Part shown: piece by piece, positions 8,054-17,799 of the stretch
Position numbering within the stretch: position 1 is the stretch's first letter
Layout of the letters: every line of letters begins with the position of its first letter
DNA from: JAAXGI01 sp965206975
GTDB taxonomy: Bacteria; Gemmatimonadota; Gemmatimonadetes; Longimicrobiales; Gaopeijiaceae
Reading direction: 5' to 3'
NCBI GenBank assembly: GCA_965206975.1
Contig: OZ242253.1
Span: forward strand, 310,001 to 374,000
DNA: 64,000 nucleotides
Notes under the pieces: model-generated
The model's database searches: none
Told to the model about the DNA's origin: nothing
What the model saw: only the letters and a program-made list of their open reading frames with translations
Position numbers and translations under genes: made by a program

Positions 8054-8642
8054 GCGCGACCAGCGTGCTCACGGGCTCCGCCATCCAATGCGGCATGGTT
8101 GCACGTGCGTCGGTTAGTTCGTCCATATCCTCAGGGGAGAGGTCAGGCAGAACGGTTTGGAGCCCCTCTCGGACCTCGTCCGGGCCGAGCCAGGCCAGCG
8201 CCCGGATGATCTCGCCGGCCCTGCGGCCGCGGGCCGCGAGCTGCCAGCGCGGCGCATGGCGCAGTTCGATCTCCAGATTTCCGAAGCGCAAACGGCGACC
8301 GGGGCCGGAGGTTAGATAGACCGACCGCACCGGGATCTGGGTGGTGAGGCCGAGCACGTGCGCCGCGGCGCCGCCACAGGGCATGATCGTCTCACCCCAT
8401 AGGGCTGCGAGTGCACCGAGTGCTTTGTCGACGCTCGGTGCGCAAGGCCCGAACCGCGTCTCGACGGGCCGCATGTAGATCCCTTGGCAGATCCTCATGA
8501 GCCTGCCGGAACGGGCAAGGCGCGAGAGCGCCTGATCGACCGCCGCGCGGTTGCCCATATGAAGCAGCGCGCCCGCGCAGATCGGCGCGGCCTCTGGAAG
8601 CGAGCAGGCGTGCTCCATGATGCGTTTCGACAGGCTTGGCAT
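8046..8642 (-). CDS. AbiEi-family antitoxin / DUF6088-type winged-helix protein
   Basis: A 198-residue protein with start ATG 8642. The N-terminal winged helix (ALLHMGNRAAVDQALSRLAR, SGRLMRICQGIYMRP) matches AbiEi/DUF6088 antitoxin regulators. It continues with GAAAHVLGLTTQIP and FGNLEIELRHAPRW, the usual C-terminal antitoxin domain. It lies directly before and overlaps the AbiEii NTase, forming a type IV-like toxin-antitoxin operon. AbiEi proteins repress their own promoter. An AT-rich TATATT lies about 35 bases upstream of the start, but no clean operator is seen. Confidence 0.82.
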   Translation of the reverse strand: MPSLSKRIMEHACSLPEAAPICAGALLHMGNRAAVDQALSRLARSGRLMRICQGIYMRPVETRFGPCAPSVDKALGALAALWGETIMPCGGAAAHVLGLTTQIPVRSVYLTSGPGRRLRFGNLEIELRHAPRWQLAARGRRAGEIIRALAWLGPDEVREGLQTVLPDLSPEDMDELTDARATMPHWMAEPVSTLVAHG

Positions 8643-8942
8643 CGCAGTCTCCGATCGCCGACGTTCTGTCAGAAATATACCACTCACATTGACACAATTC
8701 CGTGGTGTCGTGCAAGCCGGATAGGCTCGTTCATACCCTCCGAACTCAGCCGCTGTCGGACACGACAGTGAACGGACGCCCAGGGCCAAGCTCTCATCAG
8801 GTCACAATGTCGGTCGAGGTTGACCTGCCCCTCGGGGTCGATCCCGTCCATGCGGGAAGGCAACGAAGCCGATGAGGAAGGCGGGTGCCGGGCAGCCGAC
8901 TAGAGGAGGGCAGGGGGCCTCACGGACCCCCCCCTCGCCTTT

Positions 8943-9165
8943 TCAGGCGGGCTCGTAGCGCTCAACCTCGATGAGATCAGCCCCCTCACGGGCCCTGGCT
9001 GCAGGCGAATCCACATGTCGGCGTTGGACCAGCCGGCCTTTTCGAGGCGGATCGCCATGTTCGGGGAACTTCCGGCCGCACCGTTTGAGCACGCGCGCGA
9101 GCGTCTGACGGGCGACTCCGCGATGCTCGGCGGCCGCGGGTCACACTGAGGCCATGCGGCCTCAA
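8943..9165 (-). pseudogene. higA antitoxin relic
   Basis: Minus-strand pieces in different frames match HigA. One reads MAIRLEKAGWSNADMWIRLQ, corresponding to the ISPEMAIRLEKAFG...TWLRLQ region of the intact HigA genes at 50524 and 58645. Another ends with EVERYEPA and a stop at 8943, matching the HigA C-terminus. The N-terminal HTH is frame-disrupted and no higB partner remains. The rest of 8643-9217 holds nothing else I can support. Confidence 0.55.
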
Positions 9166-9217
9166 ACACGTGTTCCTGATCGTCGTTCCCGGATGGCTCC
9201 TGTGACGGGAGAGACGA

Positions 9218-9868
9218 TCAGAACCCGAGGCCGACGGTGAGCACCGGGTAGCCTTTCACCCACTCGAAGTCCTCAGTCACCTCCTCAATCTCGCGGTCGA
9301 GCCTCGAGAGGAAGGTGGAAACATTCCCGATGGGCCCTGTCGCCCTGAGGGCCACGTTTGGAGGTCCATGAAACGCCACTCCGAGGTCCAAGGAGAAGCT
9401 GATCGTACCGAGCGAGTTGCCCCACCCGATGCCCACATACGGCGCACTACGGTTCGTGCCGAGGCTTCCAATCAGAGTGCCGACCTCACTTGGGGCGTAC
9501 TCGACGCCCCCGATGTCGACATCTTCCAGAGGCGACGCCTCTAGTTCCAGGGTGTTCTTGAAGTAGACGAGGCCTCCGCTCAACCGGAACCCGCCAACCA
9601 CGGGGTGCCAGTCCAGCAGTACCGAAATGCTCGGAGTCGGCAGTTTCACATCATAGTTGACTCCCGAGATCCCCCTCTTGATCGAGAACGGTTGCAGGTC
9701 CAGCCCGCCCCTCAGGTCTATCGGGCCCGGTATTGCCAGCGTCACTCGGCCTCCCACACCCAACGTGCCCACATTTATTGATGCCCCGAGGGGGCCTTGC
9801 CCATCCGCGGAGGGGGGAAAGAGTCCAACGATCAACCCGCAGAGCGCAAAGGAAAACCACGTTCGCAT
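9218..9868 (-). CDS. exported protein, probable outer-membrane beta-barrel
   Basis: A 216-residue protein. GGAGG lies a few bases before ATG 9868. The signal peptide is MRTWFSFALCGLIVGLFPPS, cleaved near ADG. The mature part is rich in alternating glycine/hydrophobic strands (GGRVTLAIPGPIDLRGGLDL, GGFRLSGGLVYF, PYVGIGWGN) and ends PVLTVGLGF, a terminal aromatic typical of barrel proteins. This matches uncharacterised outer-membrane barrels in shape only, and no specific function is assigned. It appears monocistronic. Confidence 0.65.
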   Translation of the reverse strand: MRTWFSFALCGLIVGLFPPSADGQGPLGASINVGTLGVGGRVTLAIPGPIDLRGGLDLQPFSIKRGISGVNYDVKLPTPSISVLLDWHPVVGGFRLSGGLVYFKNTLELEASPLEDVDIGGVEYAPSEVGTLIGSLGTNRSAPYVGIGWGNSLGTISFSLDLGVAFHGPPNVALRATGPIGNVSTFLSRLDREIEEVTEDFEWVKGYPVLTVGLGF

Positions 9869-10128
9869 CAGGTCCTCCGGATTGCGCCGCGACAGAACGT
9901 CCAGGGGAGGGCCCCCGTGAGCTTCTGAGGCAAGGGGGCCATGGTGGTGGGATGGGAGTGTATGCGGTCCCGGTCACCCGCGTCAAACGTTGTACAGGGG
10001 GCGGCATCCGGAGCTGGTCACGCGGATGCGGGAGTGATTGTAGTCGGTCCGGCAGCGATCAGAATCCGCTGGGCGTCATCGATCGTCTGATTTAGTCGCG
10101 TGCTGGGCGCACGCTTTTCAGAACGCGC

Positions 10129-10500
10129 GCGGTGAACGACCGTCGATGTCGCGAGGGAGCAGGGCCACCAACCTCTTCTGCCCAATCTCGAGCCGCAGTA
10201 TCAACGATACGTCCCGATCGAAGTGCTTCTCACAATCCAAGCTCATGTCCATGAGGTCATTCGTGAGCGAGGGGAAGGCTGGTAGATCAGAGGCGGCTCC
10301 GACGCCCGGTCCTGGAACCGTTGACGGAATTGGACAACCCCGACCTGCGCTTTCCGGTGCCGGGAATGTATGGCGGGTATTACCTTCGCCTCGAGCGCGT
10401 TGGTGTCGAAGCCGAGCGGGAATGGGTGACCTCGAGTCGGAAGGACTTCTCTAGTTGGAAGCATGTCATCACGTCGAAGGGCAGCACGCTCGTCAAGTAA
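10129..10500 (+). pseudogene. decayed unidentified gene
   Basis: Two adjoining frames read like protein. About 10132-10287 gives DVAREQGHQPLLPNLEPQYQ followed by VPIEVLLTIQAHVHEVIRER, then a stop. About 10267-10500 gives RRPVLEPLTELDNPDLRFPV, then GMYGGYYLRLERVG, ending STLVK and a stop. The residues look coding but no start or family is recognised, so I treat it as a gene broken by a frameshift. The remainder of 9869-10627 shows no supported gene. Confidence 0.35.
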
Positions 10501-10627
10501 GGGTTCGTGTAGGCTCGAGAGAGGGTGACGGTGGCTTGCGGGTAAAACGAGCGCCGAAGGGCATCTTCATCATGGTGCCTTCGTTCTCTCGCGAAGCGAT
10601 GGACTACGCGGGTGTGACACAAGCCAT

Positions 10628-11593
10628 ATGACTGGAACCACGCATGATTCCGTAGACACCGGTGTCCTCACCCGGGCCCAAGGATGCCTCCTCGGCCAGC
10701 TCGCCGGGGATGCACTGGGCAGCTTGGTAGAATTCCAGGCACCGGAGCAGATTCGACAGGAATATCCCGATGGTGTCCGGGAACTCGCCGCCGGAGGGAC
10801 CTGGAACACGATTGCCGGACAACCGACGGATGATTCCGAGTTGGCCTTGTCACTGGCCCGTATGCTGGCAGAGCACAGAAGGTACGATTCCGAGAGAGCC
10901 AGGAAGGCCTATGTCTCCTGGTTGAACTCGGGGCCCTTCGATTGCGGCATGACGATCTCCAGCGGACTGCGGGGACAGCCCAATCCGGCCAGCCAGGCCA
11001 ACGGCGCGATGATGAGGATCAGCCCGCTGGGCATCTTTGGTGCCAACCATCATTTGGCCCGCGTGGCCGACTGGGCGCGCGAAGACGCGGCGCTCACTCA
11101 TCCTCATCCGATTTGTCGGGAGGCCAACGCGCTCTTCACAATGGCGATTTCCCAGGCCGTTCGCGCGGAGTGCGACGCCAGGGAACTCTATCGCCGCATC
11201 GCAGGCTGGGCCGAAGACATGACGGTGGACGGGAGCCTACTTCGTGCCATCCAGGGCGCCGCTACCGCACCCCCTCGCAACTACGACTACGTCTACCAGC
11301 GGGGTTGGGTTCTGACGGCGTTCCACAACGTCCTCTGGCAGCTCTCCCATGCGCCAAGCCTGGAGGAAGCCGTCGTGGACACGGTCATGCGCGGCGGAGA
11401 CACCGACACCAACGCGGCTATCTGTGGGGCTCTTCTTGGCGCTGTCTATGGTCGGGACGCGATTCCCGCCCAATGGACCGAATGCTTGCTCAGTTGCCGC
11501 CCTGCGGCCGGACAGCAGGATGTCAGCCATCCTCGCCCGGAGTGCTTTTGGCCGGTGGATGCGCCGGAGTTGGCAGAGCGCTTGCTTCGGTGA
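10628..11593 (+). CDS. ADP-ribosylglycohydrolase (DraG-like) family protein
   Basis: A 321-residue protein with the family's metal- and ADP-ribose-binding motifs: QGCLLGQLAGDALGSLVEF near the N-terminus, the acidic GQPTDDSELALSLARML (about residue 65), NGAMMRISPLG (about 125), and the C-terminal RGGDTDTNAAICGALLGAVY (about 265). These enzymes remove ADP-ribose from proteins or cleave O-acetyl-ADP-ribose in the cytoplasm. Length is normal and no residue looks missing. The ATG at 10628 has no obvious ribosome site. No ADP-ribosyltransferase partner is nearby. Confidence 0.9.
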   Translation: MTGTTHDSVDTGVLTRAQGCLLGQLAGDALGSLVEFQAPEQIRQEYPDGVRELAAGGTWNTIAGQPTDDSELALSLARMLAEHRRYDSERARKAYVSWLNSGPFDCGMTISSGLRGQPNPASQANGAMMRISPLGIFGANHHLARVADWAREDAALTHPHPICREANALFTMAISQAVRAECDARELYRRIAGWAEDMTVDGSLLRAIQGAATAPPRNYDYVYQRGWVLTAFHNVLWQLSHAPSLEEAVVDTVMRGGDTDTNAAICGALLGAVYGRDAIPAQWTECLLSCRPAAGQQDVSHPRPECFWPVDAPELAERLLR

Positions 11594-11635
11594 GGCGAAC
11601 TGGCGTCGCTCTCCTTCACCGCGTGCGTTCGTGCT

Positions 11636-11812
11636 GCTCATGCTCCCTGCCACGACGATGCCATACCCGGAAGCCTCCCGTAGACGAGCTGCATGGTGCG
11701 TTTGAGCTCTGTGGCGAGGCATTCCGCCATGCCGGTGGTCAACCGATGGCCCAGGCAACCGTTTTCGCCGGACGCGAGCGGCACCCTTGTCACCGTCAAC
11801 GAGCCAGCAGGT
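11636..11812 (+). repeat. dispersed repeat, copy A
   Basis: About 175 bases that match, inverted and at roughly 75-80% identity, 16660-16839. Both copies contain the same islands, such as CTGCCACGACGATGCC and GGCATTCCGC. Translated in this orientation, both give related peptides (LPRRCHTRKPPVDELHGAFE here, LPRRCRARKLPVRELHGTLE in the other). No start codon or complete gene is visible. It fills much of the 471-base gap between the glycohydrolase and the transporter. Confidence 0.5.
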
Positions 11813-12064
11813 TGGAGCGCTGCGTCCGCACGGTGCACGTCAACCATCGAAGAATGGCGACGTCGCACTTCCCTACTTCAGCAACGCTCCTGCGCCTCGC
11901 GGACGTCCGCTTTCTCTTGGAGTAGGTAGCCACCGGCGGCCAATCGAGGCGGCCCGGCAAGAGTCGTCGGTCTCTTTCACAGGCAGCCTCAGATTGCTCG
12001 CAGCGCATCGTAGAATCCGAATTCTCGCAGTAGGACTTCGGTGCGGGGATACAGCAGATCGGGA

Positions 12065-13526
12065 TCAATACGGAAGGAGGTAAAGCACAGGAGCCAGGAA
12101 TGGTATCAACAGGAGCATCATCGTGATCCCGTAGCCGAACATCTCACGTGCGCGCAGACCGGTAATTGCCAGTAGCGGGATGGCCCAGAACGGGTTGAGC
12201 AGATTCGTGTGTGCGTCACCGACGGCGTAGGCCGCTATTGTCTGGCCGTGAGGGATCCCCAACTCCGCGCCAGCGGTCATCATCGGTCCGCCTATGATCG
12301 CCCACTCGCCACCAGCGGACGGGACGAAGACGTTCAGGACCGCACCCGTGATCCAGGCAACCACGGGGAACGTTTCTTCGGTGGCGATGGAGAGCAGGGA
12401 CTCGGTCATGGTGTCAACCAGTCCGGTCCCCGTCATGATCCCAATGATTCCGGCATAGAACGGGAAAAGAAGAATGATCCCCGCACTTCCGCCGACAACC
12501 TCATAGAATTCCTTCCGGTAGGTGGACGGACTCACATAGAGGGCGAGGCCGATCATGAGGAACCCGAAGTTGAAGACGTTGAGGTCGAGTGCCCCTAGGC
12601 CCTGCGTCAGGAACGCTCTCAGTGTCAGGGCGACACCGGTCAGCGCGATGGTGCCGCCGAGAAGCTTGCTGTTGTCAATCTTGTCCGCCAGCGTGGCATT
12701 CGAGGCGTTCGGGTCTTCGATCGCCGCGGCGATCGGCTCGGCTTCGGTACCTCCGGGGGTGTCATCCTCACCCAGTTCGACGTACTGCCCGATCCCGCGG
12801 CAGTTCTGTTCGGGCGGACAGAGAAGAAAGAGAACTACGGACGCGTAGACGAGCGCCAGCGCGGTTAGCGTCAGCGGGAACGGGTGGAAGACCCACTCCG
12901 TCGAGGGGATCACTCTGTCGACGATCCCCTGCAACATGAAGATGTTTCCGTCTGTGGCCTGCAGAAGGCCGGCTGAGCTCGATAGACCCCATCCCCAGGT
13001 AAGACTCATCCCCATGTACCCTGCTACGGCAAGCAGCGGGTAGTGAGTAGCCATCCCACTCCTGGCACTCTGTCTTCCCATTTCCCGGGCTAGGATGGCG
13101 CCGAAGACCAGACCGAGACCCCACGATATCCACCCAGTAAGCATTGACCCGACACCCACCAAAACCACCGCCTGCCGGCCATTCTTGGGGAGCCGAACGA
13201 GACGCAGGATCATCCCCTTTACGCGCGGATGATAGGCGACTACAGTCGCGGTCACTAGGATGATGACCATCTGCATCGCGAATTGGAGCAGGTTCCAGAA
13301 CCCCCCCGTACCAAGACAGCGCGATCTCTGTTGGCGCAGAACCTTCCCAGATCAGCGCGGCGGCGGCGACGTATGTGAGGATGATTGCGAAGAGGAACGG
13401 ATTCGGCATCCATCGCTCCACTCTGTCTGCGATCACTTCACCGAACCTCTGAACAGCTGTCAGATCCGGTTCTTGCGGGGTTGGCGACGGCGTCGCGCCT
13501 GTCTCGGCGGCCGGTCCTCGTGTCAT
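12065..13526 (-). pseudogene. short-chain fatty acid transporter (AtoE/TIGR00366 type), frameshifted
   Basis: Two minus-strand frames join to one transporter. From ATG 13526 (GGAGGAGC upstream) the N-terminus reads VERWMPNPFLFAIILTYVAA, ending SWYGG. The second frame resumes with FWNLLQFAMQMVIILVTATV and runs to 12065, with WISWGLGLVFGAILAREMGR and PSAGGEWAIIGGPMM, both typical of AtoE-like importers. The shift falls in a seven-base C run at 13301-13307; one base fewer restores a normal protein of about 485 residues. Either a sequence error or a true frameshift fits. As an intact gene it would encode an inner-membrane importer of short-chain fatty acids. Confidence 0.78.
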
Positions 13527-14046
13527 CGCTAGCTCCTCCAGCTGGGTTGAGTGCCGTCAAACGGTACTCTCTGTACGGGGTCGGCAGCTCGCTGCGGGGA
13601 ATCGGCTTCCGACCCTCTAACGGGCTCTCGTCAGCGCGCTGAGGCGCACTGGACTTCCTCGTGGCCTGCGACAGGGCGACCTCAGGGCCACCGAGTCACG
13701 ACACAGCTCGCCGAAGGGAAGGCCCCTGGTTTCGCCCGAGCAGGCGATGGCCCACAATGCTCCCGGGGGTCACGCTGCGAAAGATCTCGGATCGCTATAT
13801 TCCGCGGCTGTCGAGTTCTGCCAGAATGGCCCTGACGATCTCCCGGACTCTTTCGATGCCCGTTCGACTTCCTTCTGCGCTATGCCGCGGTTCAGATGCT
13901 TTGCCGTGTGCTCTCTTCCCGACGGGTCTCGCCGAGAGAGCCTCATGCAGCCTCAAGCTGGGCCGGCGGCTTATGGGTATCTGACGATGCCTCCAGAGTT
14001 GCCCCGAAAGCCATGACGCCACAGTGGTGCGACAAGAAGAATTGCT
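13527..14046. other. gap without a supported gene
   Basis: 520 bases between the transporter start and the PIN gene. A minus-strand reading ends GIERVREIVRAILAELDSRG just before a stop at 13795 and looks helical, but it has no start signal or family match. I make no gene call. Confidence 0.3.
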
Positions 14047-14454
14047 CTAGCCGAGACCATGCGAGGCGACGACAAGCGGATGGCCGACAAGACGCCGGTC
14101 GGCGGTGAGCAGTTTGAGACCCTCCTCCTGAGCCTGTACGAGCAGCAGTTCGTCGAACGGGTCCTTGTGATCGAGCGGCGGCTCAAGTGCCTGCATGGCA
14201 TGGATGATCGTCATCGGCAGGAACGTCACGTCCTGATCTTCGAGGGCGACGACCACGTCATTCGGAGCGAAACGGCTCTTGCGCGCGCCCGACAGGTGGC
14301 GGGCACTGTGCTTGAGCCGCATCTCCCAGATGGACACTGCGCTCACATAGATCCGGACTTCGCGTGCGGCCAAGAACCGGCGCTCGGGCTCCCGGAGCTT
14401 TCCCGGCGCCTCCATGAAGTCGTAGAGGTAGGACGTGTCCAGCAGAACGCGCAT
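14047..14454 (-). CDS. PIN-domain toxin (VapC-like ribonuclease)
   Basis: A 135-residue protein with PIN-domain acidic residues: MRVLLDTSYLYDF (Asp near residue 6), SIWEMRLKH (Glu about 44), DPFDELLLVQAQ (Asp about 98) and LLTADRRL (Asp about 117). PIN toxins of this kind cleave RNA. It lies 11 bases downstream of a Phd-type antitoxin on the same strand, giving a standard type II toxin-antitoxin order. The start is ATG 14454; longer open readings upstream overlap the antitoxin and are not used. It looks intact. Confidence 0.88.
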   Translation of the reverse strand: MRVLLDTSYLYDFMEAPGKLREPERRFLAAREVRIYVSAVSIWEMRLKHSARHLSGARKSRFAPNDVVVALEDQDVTFLPMTIIHAMQALEPPLDHKDPFDELLLVQAQEEGLKLLTADRRLVGHPLVVASHGLG

Positions 14455-14465
14455 CGTCGGTCCGA

Positions 14466-14726
14466 CTATTCGTTGTCGAGACCGAGCACACGGCGGCTGA
14501 AGGCCGGATCGTCGAATTCTTCCGGCCACCTTTCCCCGTCACCCTCGATTCCGAGCCTTCGGCGCGCCGCCTTCAGTTTGTCGAAGTCGATCCCGCCGCC
14601 CTGGTCGCAGCGCACGAGTTCGACCGCGGGGCGGCCATGCTTCGTAATGATCACGCGCTCGCCGTTGCGGGCGGCGGCGACCAGTTCGGAGAGGCGAGCT
14701 TTCGCCTCGCGAAGGGCAAGTTCCAT
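14466..14726 (-). CDS. type II antitoxin, Phd/YefM-VapB family
   Basis: An 86-residue protein with the Phd/YefM N-terminus ELALREAKARLSELVAAARN followed by GERVIITKHGRPAVELV, the dimerising DNA-binding domain. The acidic tail (EEFDDPAFSRRVLGLDNE) would bind and block the toxin. It is the first gene of the pair with the PIN toxin at 14047-14454 and probably represses the operon together with it. The start is ATG 14726. Confidence 0.88.
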   Translation of the reverse strand: MELALREAKARLSELVAAARNGERVIITKHGRPAVELVRCDQGGGIDFDKLKAARRRLGIEGDGERWPEEFDDPAFSRRVLGLDNE

Positions 14727-15407
14727 GGCGGATCGCTCCTAGTTGCTGTGGTGCTGACGTAGTATGCCGTAGGGCACGCTCCAATTCAAGACCACACCGT
14801 GACCACAAACTTCGCGCCGCTGCAGCGGGATGCTTCGGACAGGAGGACGATCCCGCGATGAGCATCGGTAAGCCGGGTGCTCTTGCCAGGGTGCAGGGAC
14901 ACCCGTCCGACAGTAGGCCGTCTCCGCTCCCGCGACTGGACGGCTGGGGAGACGGGTCATCCGCGCGAGGTCATCGAGGACGCCTGGCTGTACAGACATT
15001 CGCGTTTGGATATCCACCGTTCGAACCCGCTTGTAGAAACTCCTCGAAGCTCCACTCCTCAACGTCGTGACCTTCTCTACCCTTACTGAGGTGGGGGAGT
15101 CAAAGGAGGAGAGAGGCCATGACGACGAGTGGAGCTGCTCCAGCGTTCCAACAAGGCTAGCGTGTGTCGAGCGGGCGGCAGGCCAGGCTGGACGAATCCC
15201 CCCTCGTTCGGTCCGCCACGCGTGAGCAGCGCATCCTGGACTCTGCACCGGCCCGTCCAGGCTCTCCCATTTCGGCGTTGTGGAACTCGGTCCCGGGTCC
15301 GACGATATCCTTACTTCATCAGGCGACTCTTCTCATACATCCTTGGATCCTACCTCGATGTCAGGGTGGGGAATCGCAACCCGATAACTCAAGGGAGTGA
15401 CCTCGAC
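14727..15407. other. gap without a supported gene
   Basis: About 680 bases between the antitoxin and the peptidase start. The plus-strand frame of the peptidase is open back to 15129, but that part lacks protein-like composition and precedes the export signal, so I exclude it. I see no RNA gene or mobile-element remnant here. Confidence 0.3.
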
Positions 15408-16574
15408 GTGAAGGGGAAGCTGAGGTGGATGGGCATGATGGCCTTCGTCCTTTGTCTCGCTCTCTGCCTTCCCGGATCGGTGATCGCGCAGTCCGTTCCC
15501 CGCGTAGCGTTGGGATTCGGCGTCGATACGCTCTCAGCCGCTTGGTCCGAAGCCGCTTGGCACTCGCATGTTCCCGAGATCTTCCGGGCCTGGTCCGAAT
15601 ACCTCTCGAACCAGCCCAGCATGCTCAGGCCCAATCCCAGGTGGTCTGCGGCGGAACAGGAAACTTGGATTGCGTACGATCTCACCCGGGGAGCGGCCTA
15701 CCACGGCGCCCCCGCCACAGTTGTCGACATCCGCCCTGTACCGGGAGGAGACGAGTTCATCGTCAAGACCCTGTTCGCGCGGACTTCCGAGACCCAAGAT
15801 GTCCGGCCGCTCGCCCTTACCCGGGTGTACGCCACCCGGGAAGAAGGCCGCTGGGTCTTCGGCAACGCGTTGCCCCGTTTGACCGCGGATTGGGAGCGGA
15901 CCCGGGTGGGTCCCATCGAATACGTGGTGGAGCCGGGGCGGCCGTTGAACCGCAGCCGAGCCGAGCGCCTTCTTACATTCGCAGACTCGATCGCCGCCTC
16001 GTTCGATGTTCCGAAGCTCGAGGCACTCACGTACTACGTGGCCTCGGGCCCTGAGGAGCTGAATCGAGTCATGGGCATAGATTGGACCTTCGGCGGTTCT
16101 GGCTATGGGTACGCCGTGCCAGCCAACGGCCTGATCCTGAGCGGCGATCCCGCGGCCGCGGAGGAGAACCGCCACGAGCTGGTGCACATCCTGCTCTCGC
16201 CCCTGACCGCCGAGGGCCGCACGCACGGGCTCGTCACCGAGGGGGGGGCGACTTGGTACGGCGGATCAGTCGGTCGGACGTTCCTCGAGCTGTTGCCGGA
16301 ATACGCCGGCTACGTGGCCGCCCGCCCGGAGATTACGTTGGACACGATCCTCGAGGACAACTCTCCGGATAAGGGCTGGAGCGTGGCCGGCGCGGTCATC
16401 GTCGAGCTCGTGTACGAACGTGGAGGCATGGAAGCCGTCCGGGGGCTGTTCGGGGTGGGGCGGTCCAATGGGCGGCTCCGGCTGGCGCTGTCGGAGGCCC
16501 TCGGAATGCCGTGGGAAGGCGTGCTCACCGCTTGGCGAGAGAGGGTCCTTCGCGCAGGCTCTCCGGAGCCCTAG
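15408..16574 (+). CDS. exported gluzincin-like metallopeptidase
   Basis: 388 residues. The start GTG 15408 is preceded by AAGGGAG and opens a signal peptide (KGKLRWMGMMAFVLCLALCL, ending VIAQ). The C-terminal half has the zinc motif NRHELVHILL (HExxH) followed about 20 residues later by TEGGATWYGG, where the glutamate fits the third ligand of gluzincins (peptidase MA-like). The N-terminal half (about residues 40-170) resembles the accessory domain common in such secreted proteins. It is probably a periplasmic or outer-surface peptidase. It may share a transcript with the HAD gene downstream. Confidence 0.72.
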   Translation: MKGKLRWMGMMAFVLCLALCLPGSVIAQSVPRVALGFGVDTLSAAWSEAAWHSHVPEIFRAWSEYLSNQPSMLRPNPRWSAAEQETWIAYDLTRGAAYHGAPATVVDIRPVPGGDEFIVKTLFARTSETQDVRPLALTRVYATREEGRWVFGNALPRLTADWERTRVGPIEYVVEPGRPLNRSRAERLLTFADSIAASFDVPKLEALTYYVASGPEELNRVMGIDWTFGGSGYGYAVPANGLILSGDPAAAEENRHELVHILLSPLTAEGRTHGLVTEGGATWYGGSVGRTFLELLPEYAGYVAARPEITLDTILEDNSPDKGWSVAGAVIVELVYERGGMEAVRGLFGVGRSNGRLRLALSEALGMPWEGVLTAWRERVLRAGSPEP

Positions 16575-16659
16575 GGCCCTCGCAGGGATGGCGGCTTTCC
16601 GGATGGACTTATGGGAGAACGCCCCATTCTGCAGCTTTAGAGGCATCCAGTTTCGCGCA

Positions 16660-16839
16660 CCTGGTGAGTTGACGGTGACAACGGTGCCGCTTGGGTCCCG
16701 CGAAATTTCTTGCTCGGGCCACCGGCTGGCCACCGGCATAGCGGAATGCCTGTCCATCGAGCTCAAGCGTCCCGTGCAGCTCGCGTACGGGGAGCTTGCG
16801 GGCGCGGCATCGTCGTGGCAGTGAGAATCGGAGCATGAG
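16660..16839 (-). repeat. dispersed repeat, copy B
   Basis: About 180 bases inverted relative to copy A (11636-11812), at roughly 75-80% identity. On the minus strand it reads LPRRCRARKLPVRELHGTLE, then QAFRYAGGQPVARA. It lies between the peptidase stop and the HAD phosphatase start and touches the latter's ribosome site. No start codon or known family is recognised. Confidence 0.5.
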
Positions 16840-16843
16840 TAGG

Positions 16844-17500
16844 ATGAACGAGCCGGTGAAGGCCGTCGTCTTCGATTTTGACTACACCCTGGCAGATTCT
16901 TCCAGGGGTGTGATCGATTGTTTCCAGTATGCGTTTCGCCGCTTGGGCCTGCCGGCGGCATCTGACAGCGAGATCTGCGAAACCATCGGCTTGACATTGC
17001 GGGTTGCTTTTCGTCGGCTGGTGGATCCCGACCACTGGCTTCACGCTGAGATGTTCGTCCACCATTTCAAGTGTCGTGCCGACCAGGTCGCGGCCGCCAA
17101 GACGACCTTGTATGAGTCGGTTCCGGAGGTAGTCCAGGCACTGTGTTCGAGAGGGCTGAGCCTTGCGATCGTATCCACGAAGTTTCGCTATCGCATCCGC
17201 ACCGTTCTCCAGCGTGACGGGATTGCCGACCCATTCGAGGTGGTAATCGGCGGCGAGGACGTGGAGGAACACAAGCCTGACCCCGCGGGATTGCGCTCGG
17301 CCCTCGGGAAGTTGGGGCGTCTGCCCGCGGAGGTGCTCTATGTGGGAGACAGCGTGGTTGATGCGGAGACCGCCAGGCGCGCTGCCGTCGCTTTCATGGC
17401 TGTCCTGTCAGGGGTGACGCCGGAAGCGGCCTTCAGAGACTATGAGCCCCGTGCGATTCTCCATGATCTGCGCGAATTGCCGGCTGTCCTGGATGGCTGA
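16844..17500 (+). CDS. HAD-superfamily phosphatase (phosphoglycolate phosphatase-like)
   Basis: 218 residues with HAD motifs: VVFDFDYTLADSS (motif I, DxDxT), SLAIVSTKFRYRI (motif II), HKPDP (motif III lysine) and VLYVGDSVVDAETARRA (motif IV). The helical cap between motifs I and II places it with HAD-IA enzymes such as Gph and pyrophosphatases. The substrate is unknown. GGAG lies 10 bases before ATG 16844; an ATG at 16835 is possible but too close to the ribosome site. It is cytoplasmic and appears intact. Confidence 0.85.
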   Translation: MNEPVKAVVFDFDYTLADSSRGVIDCFQYAFRRLGLPAASDSEICETIGLTLRVAFRRLVDPDHWLHAEMFVHHFKCRADQVAAAKTTLYESVPEVVQALCSRGLSLAIVSTKFRYRIRTVLQRDGIADPFEVVIGGEDVEEHKPDPAGLRSALGKLGRLPAEVLYVGDSVVDAETARRAAVAFMAVLSGVTPEAAFRDYEPRAILHDLRELPAVLDG

Positions 17501-17514
17501 TCGCGTGGGGCAGC

Positions 17515-17787
17515 AACCGGATCCAGGTTCGTGATCCCACGACTCCTGAGGCCGATAACGGCGGCGAGTTCTGGATCGTGAATCCCGATGAGATGTGGAG
17601 CTTTGCCGTGGTCCTGGGCGATCCGACCGAACCCGGTCCCGTGGTTGTCGAGGCTCCACCGGATGTGCCGAGGCGACTGCAACCGTTCTACGAGCGACGG
17701 GAAAGCCACAGCGGACAGTTCTTGACTCGCTCGGAAATCGAGCAGCGCGAGGCTTGTGAGTCTGCGGCCACAAGTACCATCTGCTAG
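17515..17787 (+). other. unidentified coding-like reading, possibly a 5'-truncated small gene
   Basis: The frame reads NRIQVRDPTTPEADNGGEFW, then IVNPDEMWSFAVVLGDPTEP, ending with a stop at 17787. Composition looks protein-like and the segment continues back into the end of the HAD gene with no start codon other than GTG 17578. I do not recognise a family. It may be a gene fragment or a small gene with a poor start. Confidence 0.3.
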
Positions 17788-17799
17788 TCTGGAGCCATC

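Noticed and set aside
16844..17500. HAD start at 16796 or 16835
   Set aside because: The first lies inside dispersed repeat B; the second has its ribosome site one base away. ATG 16844 has suitable spacing.
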